DNA of 64,000 bases from Azohydromonas aeria (GTDB taxonomy: Bacteria > Pseudomonadota > Gammaproteobacteria > Burkholderiales > Burkholderiaceae_C), in NCBI RefSeq assembly GCF_009760915.1, contig NZ_VIDQ01000009.1, positions 62,001-126,000 of the forward strand. Direction: 5' to 3'. Position numbers and translations under genes: made by a program. A model generated the notes under the pieces. That model was not told the DNA's origin and ran no database searches. It saw only the letters and a list, made by a program, of their open reading frames with translations. Below are positions 55,915-64,000 of this stretch, one piece after another; positions within the stretch are counted from its first letter, which is position 1; the number at the start of each line of letters is the position of its first letter.

Positions 55915-56870
55915 GATGCGTGTCGCAGTTCAGGCAGGGCACGACGCAGGGCGGGCAGCACCTCGAACAGGTCGCCCACCAGGCCGATGTCCGCCACGGA
56001 GAAGATGGGCGCGTCGGCATCCTTGTTCACCGCCACGATGACCCGGGCGTCCTTGATGCCGGCCAGGTGCTGGATGGCACCGGAGATGCCGAAAGCCATG
56101 TACACGTCCGGGGCCACGGTCTTGCCGGTCTGGCCGACCTGGATGGCATTGGGCGCGAAGCCGGCGTCCACCGCCGCCCGGGAGGCGCCGACGGCGCCGC
56201 CGAGATGGTCGGCCAGGGCTTCCACCAGCTTCATGTGCTCGGCAGCGCCGACGCCGCGGCCGCCCGCCACGACGACGCGGGCCCGTGCCAGGTCCGGGCG
56301 GGTGTCGCCGGCTTCGTCGCGCCCGACCAGCCGGATGCGGGTGTCGGGTGCGACCGCGGCCACCGTGCCGACTTCACAGGCCGCCGCGGCCTGGGCGCAG
56401 GGCTCGTGGGCGGCCGGGCGCACCGTCATGAACACCTGCGCCGCCTGGGGCCGCACCCTCGCCAGCACGCTGCCGGCGTACATCGGGCGCACCAGCGACT
56501 GCGCCGACTCGACGGCCGTCACGTCGGCGAGAAAGGCCGCGTCACGCAGCGCCGCCGCGCGCGGCAGCGCGGCCCGCGCGGCCATGCCGTGGGCGGCGAC
56601 GACGAAGCGGTAGCCCTCGGCCAGCGCGAGCGCGGCGAGCTGGCGCGCGACGGTTTCGGCGTTCGGCTGGGCCAGGTGCGGCGCGTCCGCGCACAGCACC
56701 CGGCTCACGCCGCCCAGCGTGGCGGCCTGGCCGGCCACCGCCGCGCAGCCGCTGCCCATCACGAGCACGTGCACCTCGGCGGGCGAGAGCTTGCCGGCCG
56801 CGCCCACGAGGCGCGCGGTGACGGCGTCGAGTTGCCGCGCGTCGTGCGCGGCGATCACGAGAACTTTCAT
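55911..56870 (-). CDS. etfA: Electron transfer flavoprotein alpha subunit (319 aa)
   Basis: The C-terminal FAD-binding part is diagnostic: APNAIQVGQTGKTVAPDVYMAFGISGAIQHLAGIKDARVIVAVNKDADAPIFSVADIGLVGDLFEVLPAL. The N-terminal part is the usual ETF alpha domain. It pairs with the upstream etfB gene. The stop overlaps hutD. Confidence 0.93.
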   Translation of the reverse strand: MKVLVIAAHDARQLDAVTARLVGAAGKLSPAEVHVLVMGSGCAAVAGQAATLGGVSRVLCADAPHLAQPNAETVARQLAALALAEGYRFVVAAHGMAARAALPRAAALRDAAFLADVTAVESAQSLVRPMYAGSVLARVRPQAAQVFMTVRPAAHEPCAQAAAACEVGTVAAVAPDTRIRLVGRDEAGDTRPDLARARVVVAGGRGVGAAEHMKLVEALADHLGGAVGASRAAVDAGFAPNAIQVGQTGKTVAPDVYMAFGISGAIQHLAGIKDARVIVAVNKDADAPIFSVADIGLVGDLFEVLPALRRALPELRHAS

Positions 56871-56899
56871 GGCGGGGGCTTCCAGGGGAGTCGGGGCCG

Positions 56900-57664
56900 T
56901 CAGGCGGTGGCTTGCAGCGCGGGCAGGGCGCGCAGCTGCTCGATGAGCGCGTTCACGTCGGCGACCTTCACGCCGGCCTGGCGCGCCGGCGGCTCGCACA
57001 CGCTGACCACGATGCTGCGCGCGGGGCCGGGCTCGGCCAGGTCGGACAGCGCCAGCGTGGCGATCGGCGCCTTTTTCGCCTTCATCATGTTGGGCAGCGA
57101 GATGGTGCGCGGGTCGCACAGGCGCAGGTCCACGCTGAGCACGGCGGGCAGCGGCAGCGCCAGCTGCTCCATGCCGCGGTCGCCGTCGCAGCTGAGCAGC
57201 AGCTCGCCGCCCTCGAAACCGAGCCGGTTGACGGAGATGGCCTGCGGCCAGTCCAGCAGCGCCGCGAGCATCGGGCCCGTGGCGCCGAGGTCGTCGTCGA
57301 TGGCCTGCTTGCCGCACAGCACCAGGGCGACCTGCTCGCGCTCGACCAGCGCCTTGAGAGCCCGCGCCACGTCCAGCGGGTCCAGCGCCGCGGCAGTGCC
57401 GCTGTCCACCAGCACTGCGGCATCCGCGCCCATCGCCAGTGCCGTGCGCAGCACGTCCTGCGCGTTGGCGGCGGCGCAGGTCACGGCGGTCACCCGGCTG
57501 GCCAGCCCCTTCTCGCGCAGGCGCACGGCCTGCTCCAGGGCGACTTCGTCGAAGGGGTTGATCGACATCTTGACCCCGGCGGTATCGACACCGGAGCCAT
57601 CGCTTTTGACGCGGACCTTGACGTTGTGGTCAACGACGCGCTTGACGGGAACGAGGATGTGCAT
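56900..57664 (-). CDS. etfB: Electron transfer flavoprotein beta subunit (254 aa)
   Basis: The N-terminal MHILVPVKRVVDHNVKVRVKSDG and the AMP-binding region ALVLCGKQAIDDDLGATGPMLAALLDWPQAI identify EtfB; the C-terminal ISLPNMMKAKKAPI is also typical. The protein forms a heterodimer with EtfA. It is 29 bp upstream of etfA on the same strand. Confidence 0.93.
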   Translation of the reverse strand: MHILVPVKRVVDHNVKVRVKSDGSGVDTAGVKMSINPFDEVALEQAVRLREKGLASRVTAVTCAAANAQDVLRTALAMGADAAVLVDSGTAAALDPLDVARALKALVEREQVALVLCGKQAIDDDLGATGPMLAALLDWPQAISVNRLGFEGGELLLSCDGDRGMEQLALPLPAVLSVDLRLCDPRTISLPNMMKAKKAPIATLALSDLAEPGPARSIVVSVCEPPARQAGVKVADVNALIEQLRALPALQATA

Positions 57665-57709
57665 GGCGGAACGAGGGGAAAGTCTTGGGGTCGTTGAGGA
57701 AGCGACGGC

Positions 57710-58894
57710 TCAGGACACGGCACCCAGGCCGTACTTGCCGGTGAGCAGGTGGCCGCTGCGGAAGCGCTCCAGCGCGTAGGGCGCCAGCGGCACGTCGGTG
57801 CGCAGGCCCAGCGCTTCCTGCGCCAGCACCCGGCCCACGGCCGGCGAGAGCTTGAAGCCGTGGCCCGAGAAGCCGTAGCCCACGACCAGCCCCTGCACCT
57901 CGGGCAACCGGCCCAGCACCGGGTTCCAGTCCGGCGTGACGTCGTAGACGCCGGTCCAGGAGGACGCCAGGCCCGCGGTCTCGTAGGACGGGAAGCGCTC
58001 GGCCACCTGCGCGCCGACTTCCACGATGTAGTCCAGCGAGATGTCGCCCTGCTCGTTGTCGGGCGCGGGCAGCGTCTCGCCCACGGTGCCCTCGCTCACC
58101 AGCATCTGGTTGCCGCCGTAGCTGCGGCAGTACAGCATCCCCGGCGAGCCCAGGTCCTTGAACACCGGCATGCGGTAGCTGTAGGCCTCGGGGCCTTCCA
58201 GCGCCAGCACGGCGTGGCGCTCGGCGGCCACGGGCGAAGGGATGCCGGTCCAGCGCTCGATGTCCCGGGCCCAGATGTTCTGGGTGCTGATGACGGTGTC
58301 GCTGCGGAAGGTGCCCTGCGAGGTCTCGACGCCGACGACCTTGCCGTTGTCGGTGAGCAGCCGCTCGACGTTGACGCCCTCCATGATCTTCACGCCCATG
58401 CGCCGCGCCGAGCGTGCGAAGCTCGTGGCCACGAGGTAGGCGTCGGCAAAGCCGGCCTCCGGCTCGTAGCCGATCAGCGCCGCGTCGTCGAAGTGCGCGA
58501 TGGGCAGCAGGCTCTTCGCTTCCTCGCGGCCCAGCAGCCGCACTTCCACGCCCTTGTCCCGCTGGCCCGCCAGCGCCGCGCGCAGCGGCTCCAGCTTCGG
58601 CCCTTCCGGGGCGCAGATCAGGTAGCCGCACTTGACGAGGCCACACGACGCCTCCTCGTCGCCGAGGTAGTTGGCGAAGTCCGTGAACACCTTCCACGAG
58701 GCCTTGGCCATCTCGACGTTCTCGATCACCGAGTAGTGCGTGCGCAGGATGCCGGAGGACTGGGACGTGGTGCCCGCACCGACCTGCGTGCGGTCGAGCA
58801 CCAGCACCTTGCGCGCACCGAAGTGCGCCAGGTGCCAGGCGACCGAGCTGCCGATCACGCCTGCACCGATGACGATCGCGTCATAGCTGTCCAT
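57710..58894 (-). CDS. FAD-dependent amine/amino-acid dehydrogenase of the DAO family (394 aa)
   Basis: The N-terminal GAGVIGSS (residues 10-17) binds FAD, with the DAO-family features VLVLDRTQVGAGTTSQSSGILRTHYS and, near the end, GLVVGYGFSGHGFKLSPAVGRVLAQEALG. It resembles the beta subunit of sarcosine oxidase and related enzymes. Because etfB, etfA and ETF-QO follow, it is probably a dehydrogenase that passes electrons to ETF rather than an oxidase. The substrate is unknown; N-methylated or histidine-derived amino acids are candidates in this gene context. Confidence 0.83.
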   Translation of the reverse strand: MDSYDAIVIGAGVIGSSVAWHLAHFGARKVLVLDRTQVGAGTTSQSSGILRTHYSVIENVEMAKASWKVFTDFANYLGDEEASCGLVKCGYLICAPEGPKLEPLRAALAGQRDKGVEVRLLGREEAKSLLPIAHFDDAALIGYEPEAGFADAYLVATSFARSARRMGVKIMEGVNVERLLTDNGKVVGVETSQGTFRSDTVISTQNIWARDIERWTGIPSPVAAERHAVLALEGPEAYSYRMPVFKDLGSPGMLYCRSYGGNQMLVSEGTVGETLPAPDNEQGDISLDYIVEVGAQVAERFPSYETAGLASSWTGVYDVTPDWNPVLGRLPEVQGLVVGYGFSGHGFKLSPAVGRVLAQEALGLRTDVPLAPYALERFRSGHLLTGKYGLGAVS

Positions 58895-58963
58895 CGAGGG
58901 CCTTTCTGGGAGAAGCGGGTTGCAATGGCGCTCAGCGTAGGAACGGGGCTCGCGGCGCCCGGT

Positions 58964-59015
58964 AGCTTCAGCGAATCTGATGCAGGACTTAAGCTTTGCT
59001 GAAGCTGAATCCTGC
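58964..59015. promoter_or_regulatory. Nested inverted repeats, candidate LysR operator
   Basis: AGCTTCAGC (58964-58972) and its reverse complement GCTGAAGCT (58998-59006) flank 25 bp; a second pair GCAGGA (58982-58987) and TCCTGC (59010-59015) interleaves. The region separates the FAD dehydrogenase and LysR genes. LysR regulators usually bind such imperfect dyads between divergent genes. Confidence 0.5.
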
Positions 59016-59034
59016 AGCCTCGCCTGCCGCCACC

Positions 59035-60063
59035 ATGCCTGCCGTGTCCCATTCCTCTTCAGCCACGCCTGCCCGCCGTGCGCGGTCGCTGCCCGACCTG
59101 CGCGCGCTGGAGGCCTTCGTCGCGGTGTGCGACTGCGGCTCTATGGCGCTGGCGGCCCAGCGCCTGGCTGTCAGCCAGAGCGCGGTGAGCCAGCAGGTCA
59201 AGGCGCTGGAGGAGGAATACGGGCTGCAGCTGTTCGACCGCGACGTGCGCCCGGCGCGCCCGACCCGCGCCGGGCGGGCGCTGCAGGAGCTGGCCGCCGA
59301 GCTGCTGGGCCAGGCCCATGCGCTGGGGGAACGGATGCGGGCCAGCGCGCGCCAGGACTACGCGCAGATCCGGCTCGGCTGCGTCGATTCCTTCGCGGCC
59401 ACGCTGGGGCCGGCGCTGATCCGGGCGCTGTCGGGCGCGGCGCGGCAGATCCAGCTCTGGTCCGGGCTCACGCCCACGCTCAGCGCCCAGCTGCAGGGCC
59501 GCGAGCTGGACCTGGCCATCTGCACGGACAGCCGCATCGACGACAGCCGGGTCAGCCAGCGGCTGCTCTTCTCGGAGTCCTGGGTGGCGGTGTTCCCGCG
59601 GCAGCACCCGGTGCGCGCGCTGGCGTCGGTGCGTGAGCTCGCCGAGCTGGTCGGCGAGCTGCCGCTGATCCGCTACAGCCAGCGCTCCGTGATCGGCCAG
59701 CAGGTCGAGCGCTGGCTGCGCCACGTCGGCGTGCAGGCCGAGCGCCGCTTCGAATTCGACGCCACCGACCCGCTGCTGAGCCTGGTGTCCGCCGGCCTGG
59801 GCTGGGCCGTCAGCACGCCGCTGTGCCTGTGGCAGTCGCGCCAGTACCTCGACAGCGTGACGGTGCTGCCCCTGCCACCGGCGCGCCTGGGCCAGCGCGA
59901 CTTCTTCCTGCTCGCGCGCGAGGGCGAGACCGGCTCGCTGGACCGGGAGATCGCGCGCGTGACGCGCGACGTGATCCGCCGCGACATCCTCCCGGCCATC
60001 CGGCGCGCCATGCCCGCGCTGCCCGCGGACGCCATTTCCTGTCCCGACGAGGAACACCCGTGA
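59035..60063 (+). CDS. LysR-family transcriptional regulator (342 aa)
   Basis: An N-terminal helix-turn-helix (LPDLRALEAFVAVCDCGSMALAAQRLAVSQSAVSQQVKALEEEYGLQLFDR) and a LysR substrate-binding domain are present. The ATG at 59035 is preferred over a TTG at 58996. It is divergent from the FAD dehydrogenase and directly followed by the HutG-like gene with GTGA overlap, so it probably controls both sides of the cluster. Confidence 0.9.
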   Translation: MPAVSHSSSATPARRARSLPDLRALEAFVAVCDCGSMALAAQRLAVSQSAVSQQVKALEEEYGLQLFDRDVRPARPTRAGRALQELAAELLGQAHALGERMRASARQDYAQIRLGCVDSFAATLGPALIRALSGAARQIQLWSGLTPTLSAQLQGRELDLAICTDSRIDDSRVSQRLLFSESWVAVFPRQHPVRALASVRELAELVGELPLIRYSQRSVIGQQVERWLRHVGVQAERRFEFDATDPLLSLVSAGLGWAVSTPLCLWQSRQYLDSVTVLPLPPARLGQRDFFLLAREGETGSLDREIARVTRDVIRRDILPAIRRAMPALPADAISCPDEEHP

Positions 60064-60869
60064 CCCAAGAACCCCTGTACACGCTGGTACGCGGCACGCG
60101 CCCGCTGCTCATCTCGATTCCCCACCTGGGCACGCGGCTGCCCGGCGACATCGCGGCGCGGATGAACGACGTCGCCCCGGTGCTGCGCGACACCGACTGG
60201 CACCTGGACCGGCTCTACGGCTTCGCGGCCGGGCTCGGCGCCTCGGTGCTGCAGGCGCGCGTCTCGCGCTACGCCATCGACCTCAACCGGCCGCCCGGCG
60301 GCGAGAGCCTCTACCCCGGCCAGGCCACGACCGGCCTGTGCCCGGTGGACACCTTCCGCGGCGAGCCGCTGTACCGGCCCGGGCACGAGCCCGACGCCGC
60401 CGAGCAGGCGCGCCGGCTGCAGGCGTACTGGCGCCCGTACCACGACGCGCTGGCCGCCGAAGTGCAGCGGTTGCGCGAGGCCCATGGCGCGGTGCTGCTG
60501 TGGGACGCCCACTCGATTGCCAGCCACCTGCCGCGCCTGTTCGAGGGCAAGTTGCCCGACCTGAACTTCGGCACCGACGGCGGCCGCACCTGCGATGCCG
60601 AGCTGATGGACTCGGTGCTGGCGGTGGCTCGCGACGCGCCCTTCACGCACGTGGTCAACGGCCGATTCAAGGGCGGCTACATCACCCGCCACTACGGCGC
60701 GCCGCGGCAAGGCGTGCACGCCATCCAGCTGGAGATGTGCCAGAGCCTGTACATGCGGGAAGAGCCGCCCTTCGATTACCTGCCCGACACGGCGGCGCGC
60801 GTGCAGCCGGTGCTGCAGGCGATGCTGGAAGCCGCGCTCGGATACGTGGAGCGCCGCGCCGGACGCTGA
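60060..60869 (+). CDS. hutG: HutG-like N-formylglutamate amidohydrolase (269 aa)
   Basis: The protein matches the N-formylglutamate deformylase family: PLLISIPHLGTRLP, DTDWHLDRLYGF, RYAIDLNRPPGGESLYPGQATTGLCPVDTF and WDAHSIASHLPRLFEGKLPDLNFGT, with HxxxE-like and metal-ligand residues expected in this fold. In the Hut pathway it releases formate and glutamate. It starts at GTG 60060, coupled to LysR. No hutH, hutU or hutI is in the window, so the substrate in this cluster may differ. Confidence 0.85.
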   Translation: MTQEPLYTLVRGTRPLLISIPHLGTRLPGDIAARMNDVAPVLRDTDWHLDRLYGFAAGLGASVLQARVSRYAIDLNRPPGGESLYPGQATTGLCPVDTFRGEPLYRPGHEPDAAEQARRLQAYWRPYHDALAAEVQRLREAHGAVLLWDAHSIASHLPRLFEGKLPDLNFGTDGGRTCDAELMDSVLAVARDAPFTHVVNGRFKGGYITRHYGAPRQGVHAIQLEMCQSLYMREEPPFDYLPDTAARVQPVLQAMLEAALGYVERRAGR

Positions 60870-60889
60870 CGGCACCGGGCCGCGCGGCC

Positions 60890-61534
60890 TCAGCCGCCCG
60901 GCGCGGCCAGGGTGTCGGGGTGTTGCAGCGCCCACATGGCCGCCTCCAGGCGGCTGCGCAGGTTGAGCTTGCGCAGCAGCTTCTTGATGTGGACCTTGAC
61001 GGTCTCGTCGGAGATGCCCAGCTCGCGCCCGATCTCCTTGTTGCTCAGCCCCTGGGACAGCAGCCGCAGCGTCTGCGCCTCGCGCAGGGTCAGCTCCGGG
61101 CGCTCGGCGGCGGGCGGTGCCGCCAGCGCCTGCAGCAGGGCGGGCGTGTGGCCCTCGATCACCAGCGTGCCCCGGTACGCCTGCTTGATGCGCGGGCACA
61201 GGTCCTCGGGCTCCAGCTCCTTGAGCAGGTAACCGTCGGCGCCGCTGCGCATGGCCGCGGCCATGTCCTGCCCGCTGTCCGAGGCCGTGAGCACCACGCA
61301 GCGCGCGCGCAGGCCCAGCGCCTTGAGGCGGCGCAGCGTTTCCAGCCCGTCCATGGCCTTCATGTGCAGGTCCACCAGGATGATGTCCGGGTCGGTGCTG
61401 CGGGCCAGCTCGATGCCGCTGGCGCCGTCGCCCGCCTCGCCCACGAGCTCCAGCTCGGCGTCCTCCTCGATGAGCCGCGCCACGCCCTTGCGGAACAGCG
61501 GGTGGTCGTCGATCACCAGCACGCGCCAGCTCAT
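60890..61534 (-). CDS. NarL/FixJ-family response regulator (214 aa)
   Basis: The receiver domain has the phospho-acceptor Asp55 (IILVDLHM) and the acidic pocket DD at residues 9-10. The C-terminal LuxR-type HTH is LTLREAQTLRLLSQGLSNKEIGRELGISDETVKVHIKKLLRKLNLRSRLEA. The gene follows the histidine kinase on the same strand with 46 bp between. It resembles nitrate/oxygen-type NarL systems. No target genes can be named. Confidence 0.9.
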   Translation of the reverse strand: MSWRVLVIDDHPLFRKGVARLIEEDAELELVGEAGDGASGIELARSTDPDIILVDLHMKAMDGLETLRRLKALGLRARCVVLTASDSGQDMAAAMRSGADGYLLKELEPEDLCPRIKQAYRGTLVIEGHTPALLQALAAPPAAERPELTLREAQTLRLLSQGLSNKEIGRELGISDETVKVHIKKLLRKLNLRSRLEAAMWALQHPDTLAAPGG

Positions 61535-61580
61535 GGCTGCACCCTCGCGCGCTGGCTTCGGAGCGGCCGTGCGCGCGCGC

Positions 61581-62951
61581 TCATGGCCGCGCCTCCGCGA
61601 CGCCGCCCTGCGGCGCGAAGTCCAGTGCCACCACGGTGCCGCGCGGCGTGCCCGCGTGCAGCGCCAGGCGGCCGCCCAGGGCCTGCGCGCGCTGCTGCAT
61701 CACAGCCAGCCCGTGATGGTCGCGCGGGCCGGGATCGGCCGGCAGTCCGCAGCCGTCGTCCTCGATGCGCACGTGCAGCCGCCCGTCGGTGGCCAGTCGC
61801 ATGTCCACGCGGGCCCGCGTGGCGCCGGCGTGCTTGACGGTGTTGAACAGGGCCTCGCGCACGATCTGCATGACGTGAAACTCCTCGTTGGGCTCCAGGC
61901 GGCAGCCGGCGATGTCGTGCTCGAAGACAGTGTCCAGGCCGCTGCGCTGGCGCAGCTCCTCCACGGCCTCCTGCACCGCGGCGGCCAGGCCGCCGGCATG
62001 CAGCTGCGTGCGAAAGGCCGCGATGAGCTCGCGCACCTGCCGGTAGGCGGCCGAGAGCCCGTCGCGCAGCTCGTCGACAGCCTGAGCCAGCGCCGGCTGC
62101 TGCGTCTCGCGCCGCGCCGCGCGCTGCAGCTGCGCCACCTGGATCTTCATGAACGCCAGCGACTGCGACAGCGAATCGTGCAGCTCCGCGGCGATGGCGC
62201 TGCGCTCCTCCATCAAGGCCATGCGGCGCTCCTCGTGACCGCGGCACACCTCGGCGATGGCCAGGGCGGTCAGCCCCGCGAAGGCCTCGGCCAGGTGCTG
62301 CGCGGGCGGCGGCAGCGCCGCGCCGGGACGCTGGATCAGCAGCGTGCCCAGCAGGGTGCCGCTGCGCCGCAGGGGCAGGCGAAGATCGGCCTCGTCCACT
62401 GTGCCCGGGCCGCAGCGCTCGCAGTCCGGCGGCGCCAGCGCTTCGAGAATCGGCCCGCAATGCAGCGGCTGGCAGGCCGCGCTTTCGAGCTGCAGGCACA
62501 CGCGGCTGGCGCACAGGCCCTCGCGCAGCAGGGCCAGGGCCTGCCGCAGCCCGCCGGCGTCGAGCCCGCGCTGGCCGTACAGGGTGGCGGCGCGGGCCAG
62601 CACCGACAGCGCCTGGGCGTCACGCCCTGGGCCGTGCGCCGCTGTCGCGTGTTGGTGCGCGTGCACGGCCGTGGGGCGCACGGCCGAGGCGGCCGGCGTG
62701 GTGCCGTCGCGGCGCAGCAGCGCCAGGCCCAGCCCCACGAGCAGCAGGCACAGTCCCTGCAGCCCCAGCAGCGCCGGCACCTGCCACGGCAGGCCGGGCG
62801 ACACGGCAGCGGCCTGCCGGTACAGCGCCAGGCCGGCGCAAAAGGCGATCGAAGCGCACGCACCGACACCGGCCAGCGTCAGGTTCCGGGCATCGGCGCG
62901 CCACAGCCGCGGGGCGGCGGTCTGCAAGGGCCAGGGGGAGTCCATGGACAT
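61581..62951 (-). CDS. NarX-type sensor histidine kinase with cysteine cluster (456 aa)
   Basis: Two membrane helices at the N-terminus (about residues 25-45 and 60-79) are followed by a GAF-like central module, a HisKA_3 domain with phospho-His258 (AAELHDSLSQSLAFMK), and an HATPase domain (IEDDGCGLPADPG, HHGLAVMQQRAQALGG). The central module has six Cys (147, 152, 160, 165, 177, 180), suggestive of a metal or redox sensor. The ATG at 62951 overlaps the start of the divergent PAS gene. Confidence 0.88.
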   Translation of the reverse strand: MSMDSPWPLQTAAPRLWRADARNLTLAGVGACASIAFCAGLALYRQAAAVSPGLPWQVPALLGLQGLCLLLVGLGLALLRRDGTTPAASAVRPTAVHAHQHATAAHGPGRDAQALSVLARAATLYGQRGLDAGGLRQALALLREGLCASRVCLQLESAACQPLHCGPILEALAPPDCERCGPGTVDEADLRLPLRRSGTLLGTLLIQRPGAALPPPAQHLAEAFAGLTALAIAEVCRGHEERRMALMEERSAIAAELHDSLSQSLAFMKIQVAQLQRAARRETQQPALAQAVDELRDGLSAAYRQVRELIAAFRTQLHAGGLAAAVQEAVEELRQRSGLDTVFEHDIAGCRLEPNEEFHVMQIVREALFNTVKHAGATRARVDMRLATDGRLHVRIEDDGCGLPADPGPRDHHGLAVMQQRAQALGGRLALHAGTPRGTVVALDFAPQGGVAEARP

Positions 62952-64000
62952 GAGGCAGTTCTATCCGGTGGCCGTGGGCGCGGCCGCCCTCGGGTGGTTG
63001 ATCGTGGCGGGTCCGGGGCCGGCCGTGGCCGATGCCGGGCTGGCGCTGCTGCTGGCCGCCACACCGGCCCTGGCGTTGACGCTGGCGCGGCGCTCGCGCG
63101 GACTGCCCGTGCCGCCACCCCGCGACTCGCAATGTGCGGGCCAGCCCGGGCCGGCCGCCGTGGAGCCCGCCGATACGGCCATGCCGGTTGCGCCCGCACC
63201 GGGTGGCGCCGGACTGCTGGAGCACATCGACGTGGCCGTGTTCGCCACCGACCCCTGCGGCCGCCTGGTGCAGGCCAATGCGGCGTGGGCCGCGCTGGCG
63301 GGCATGCCGGCCGAGCCGGGCTGCGTGCCGTTGTGGCAGCTGCTGCATCCGGCCGACCGCGCCGAGGCCCAGGCACGGCTGCTGGCGCTGGCCGCGGCGC
63401 CGGGCGCCGCGGCCGCGCTGTGGGAGGCGCGGCTGCCGCACGCCGACGCGCAGCCGCGCTGGATCCGGCTGCGCGTGCAGCGCCTGGAAGCGGCGGACGG
63501 GTCGGCCACGGGCCTGTGCGGCACGGCGCAGGCGCTGCCGCACAGGCGCAGCCCCGAGGCGCTGCCGCGCTCCTCCGGCAGCGCGCTGAACACGCTGCTG
63601 GCCAACGTGCCGGGCATGGCCTACCGCGGTCGCAACGATCCGGACTGGACCATGGACTTCGTCAGCGACGGCTGCCTGGAGCTCACCGGCTACGAGGCGC
63701 ACGAGCTCGTCGGCAATGCCTGCGCCAGCTTCGGGCAGCTGATCCACCCGGAAGACCGCGAGTTCGTGTGGTCGCAGGTGCAGGCCAGCGTGGCGCAGCG
63801 CCGGCCCTACCGCATCTCCTACCGCATCCGCGACGCCGCCGGGCGCCAGCGCTGGGTCTGGGAGCAGGGACGCGGCGTGTTCTCCTCGCTGGGCGAGCTG
63901 CTCGCGGTGGAGGGCTTCATCACCGACGTCAGCGAGCGCCGCGGCGCGGAGGAGCGGGCGCGGCGGCGGCTGTGGTTCGAGTCGCGCACCGGGCTGGCCA
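62950..64000 (+). CDS. PAS-domain sensor protein, 3'-partial
   Basis: The reading frame stays open to the end of the window, giving about 350 residues. An N-terminal hydrophobic region (two helices) is followed by one PAS-like domain (EHIDVAVFATDPCGRLVQANAAWAALAGMPAEPGCVPLWQLLHPADRAEAQARL) and a second with PAC (NVPGMAYRGRNDPDWTMDFVSDGCLELTGYEAHELVGNAC, RISYRIRDAAGRQRWVWEQGRGVFSSLGELLAVEGFITDVSERR). The output domain is outside; the last residues (RTGLA) suggest the start of a GGDEF or EAL region. ATGs at 62944 and 62950 are both possible; GGGGGAG is better spaced for the second. Confidence 0.8.
   Translation, partial: MRQFYPVAVGAAALGWLIVAGPGPAVADAGLALLLAATPALALTLARRSRGLPVPPPRDSQCAGQPGPAAVEPADTAMPVAPAPGGAGLLEHIDVAVFATDPCGRLVQANAAWAALAGMPAEPGCVPLWQLLHPADRAEAQARLLALAAAPGAAAALWEARLPHADAQPRWIRLRVQRLEAADGSATGLCGTAQALPHRRSPEALPRSSGSALNTLLANVPGMAYRGRNDPDWTMDFVSDGCLELTGYEAHELVGNACASFGQLIHPEDREFVWSQVQASVAQRRPYRISYRIRDAAGRQRWVWEQGRGVFSSLGELLAVEGFITDVSERRGAEERARRRLWFESRTGLA

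Overview
The window is about 70% GC or higher, with short intergenic gaps, dense ATGA/GTGA start-stop overlaps and families typical of Burkholderiales (Betaproteobacteria), most like the Rubrivivax/Azohydromonas/Caldimonas neighbourhood. That placement is an inference from gene content and composition. The left edge carries a plasmid/chromid-type parA-parB pair, so the segment may belong to a secondary replicon or an integrated element. No tRNA, rRNA, CRISPR array, insertion sequence or transposase was seen.

Layout. (1) 1-3.2 kb: parA (probably 5'-partial) and parB, with two perfect palindromes inside parB, then a VF530-family gene and a lipocalin. (2) 3.7-29.2 kb: an ion, pH and stress block. 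It holds MarC, a BCCT betaine-type carrier, two TerB-like proteins, a first Mrp/Mnh Na+/H+ antiporter with fused A-B subunits (minus strand) behind a CaCA exchanger, a GntP permease, a patatin, a HPF/RaiA-like protein, a second seven-gene Mrp operon (plus strand), DUF2062, two universal stress proteins, a KefB/YbaL-like exchanger and a divergent NhaP2/CvrA-like antiporter. (3) 29.2-35 kb: a heme-copper oxidase set (lipoprotein subunit II, fused I-III, small membrane protein) with DUF2231, CopD/HemJ-like and DUF2062 genes and a Burkholderiales hypothetical. (4) 35.1-40.9 kb: an RND tripartite efflux operon. (5) 41.2-49.9 kb: a nine-gene operon that starts with a XoxF-like PQQ dehydrogenase carrying the lanthanide-site aspartate, continues with cytochrome c, a complete caa3-type oxidase, an assembly protein and a second cytochrome c, and ends with a XoxJ-like binding protein. 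(6) 49.9-53.5 kb: a 56-aa membrane protein, DUF2254, YetF/DUF421, DUF2939 and a copper chaperone behind a CueR-type promoter. (7) 53.6-60.9 kb: FAD dehydrogenase, EtfB, EtfA, HutD and ETF-QO, divergent from LysR and a HutG-like amidohydrolase. (8) 60.9-64 kb: a NarX/NarL-type two-component system divergent from a PAS-domain sensor that runs off the window.

How the parts may fit together. Two Mrp complexes, Na+/Ca2+ and K+/H+ exchangers and a betaine carrier point to a cell managing Na+, alkaline or osmotic stress. Two terminal oxidases, a PQQ dehydrogenase hard-wired to one of them and an ETF-to-quinone module feed electrons from periplasmic alcohols and from an unidentified amine or amino-acid derivative. 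The most unusual loci are the XoxF-caa3-XoxJ operon, the palindromes inside parB, the double Mrp locus and the ETF/HutD/HutG cluster.
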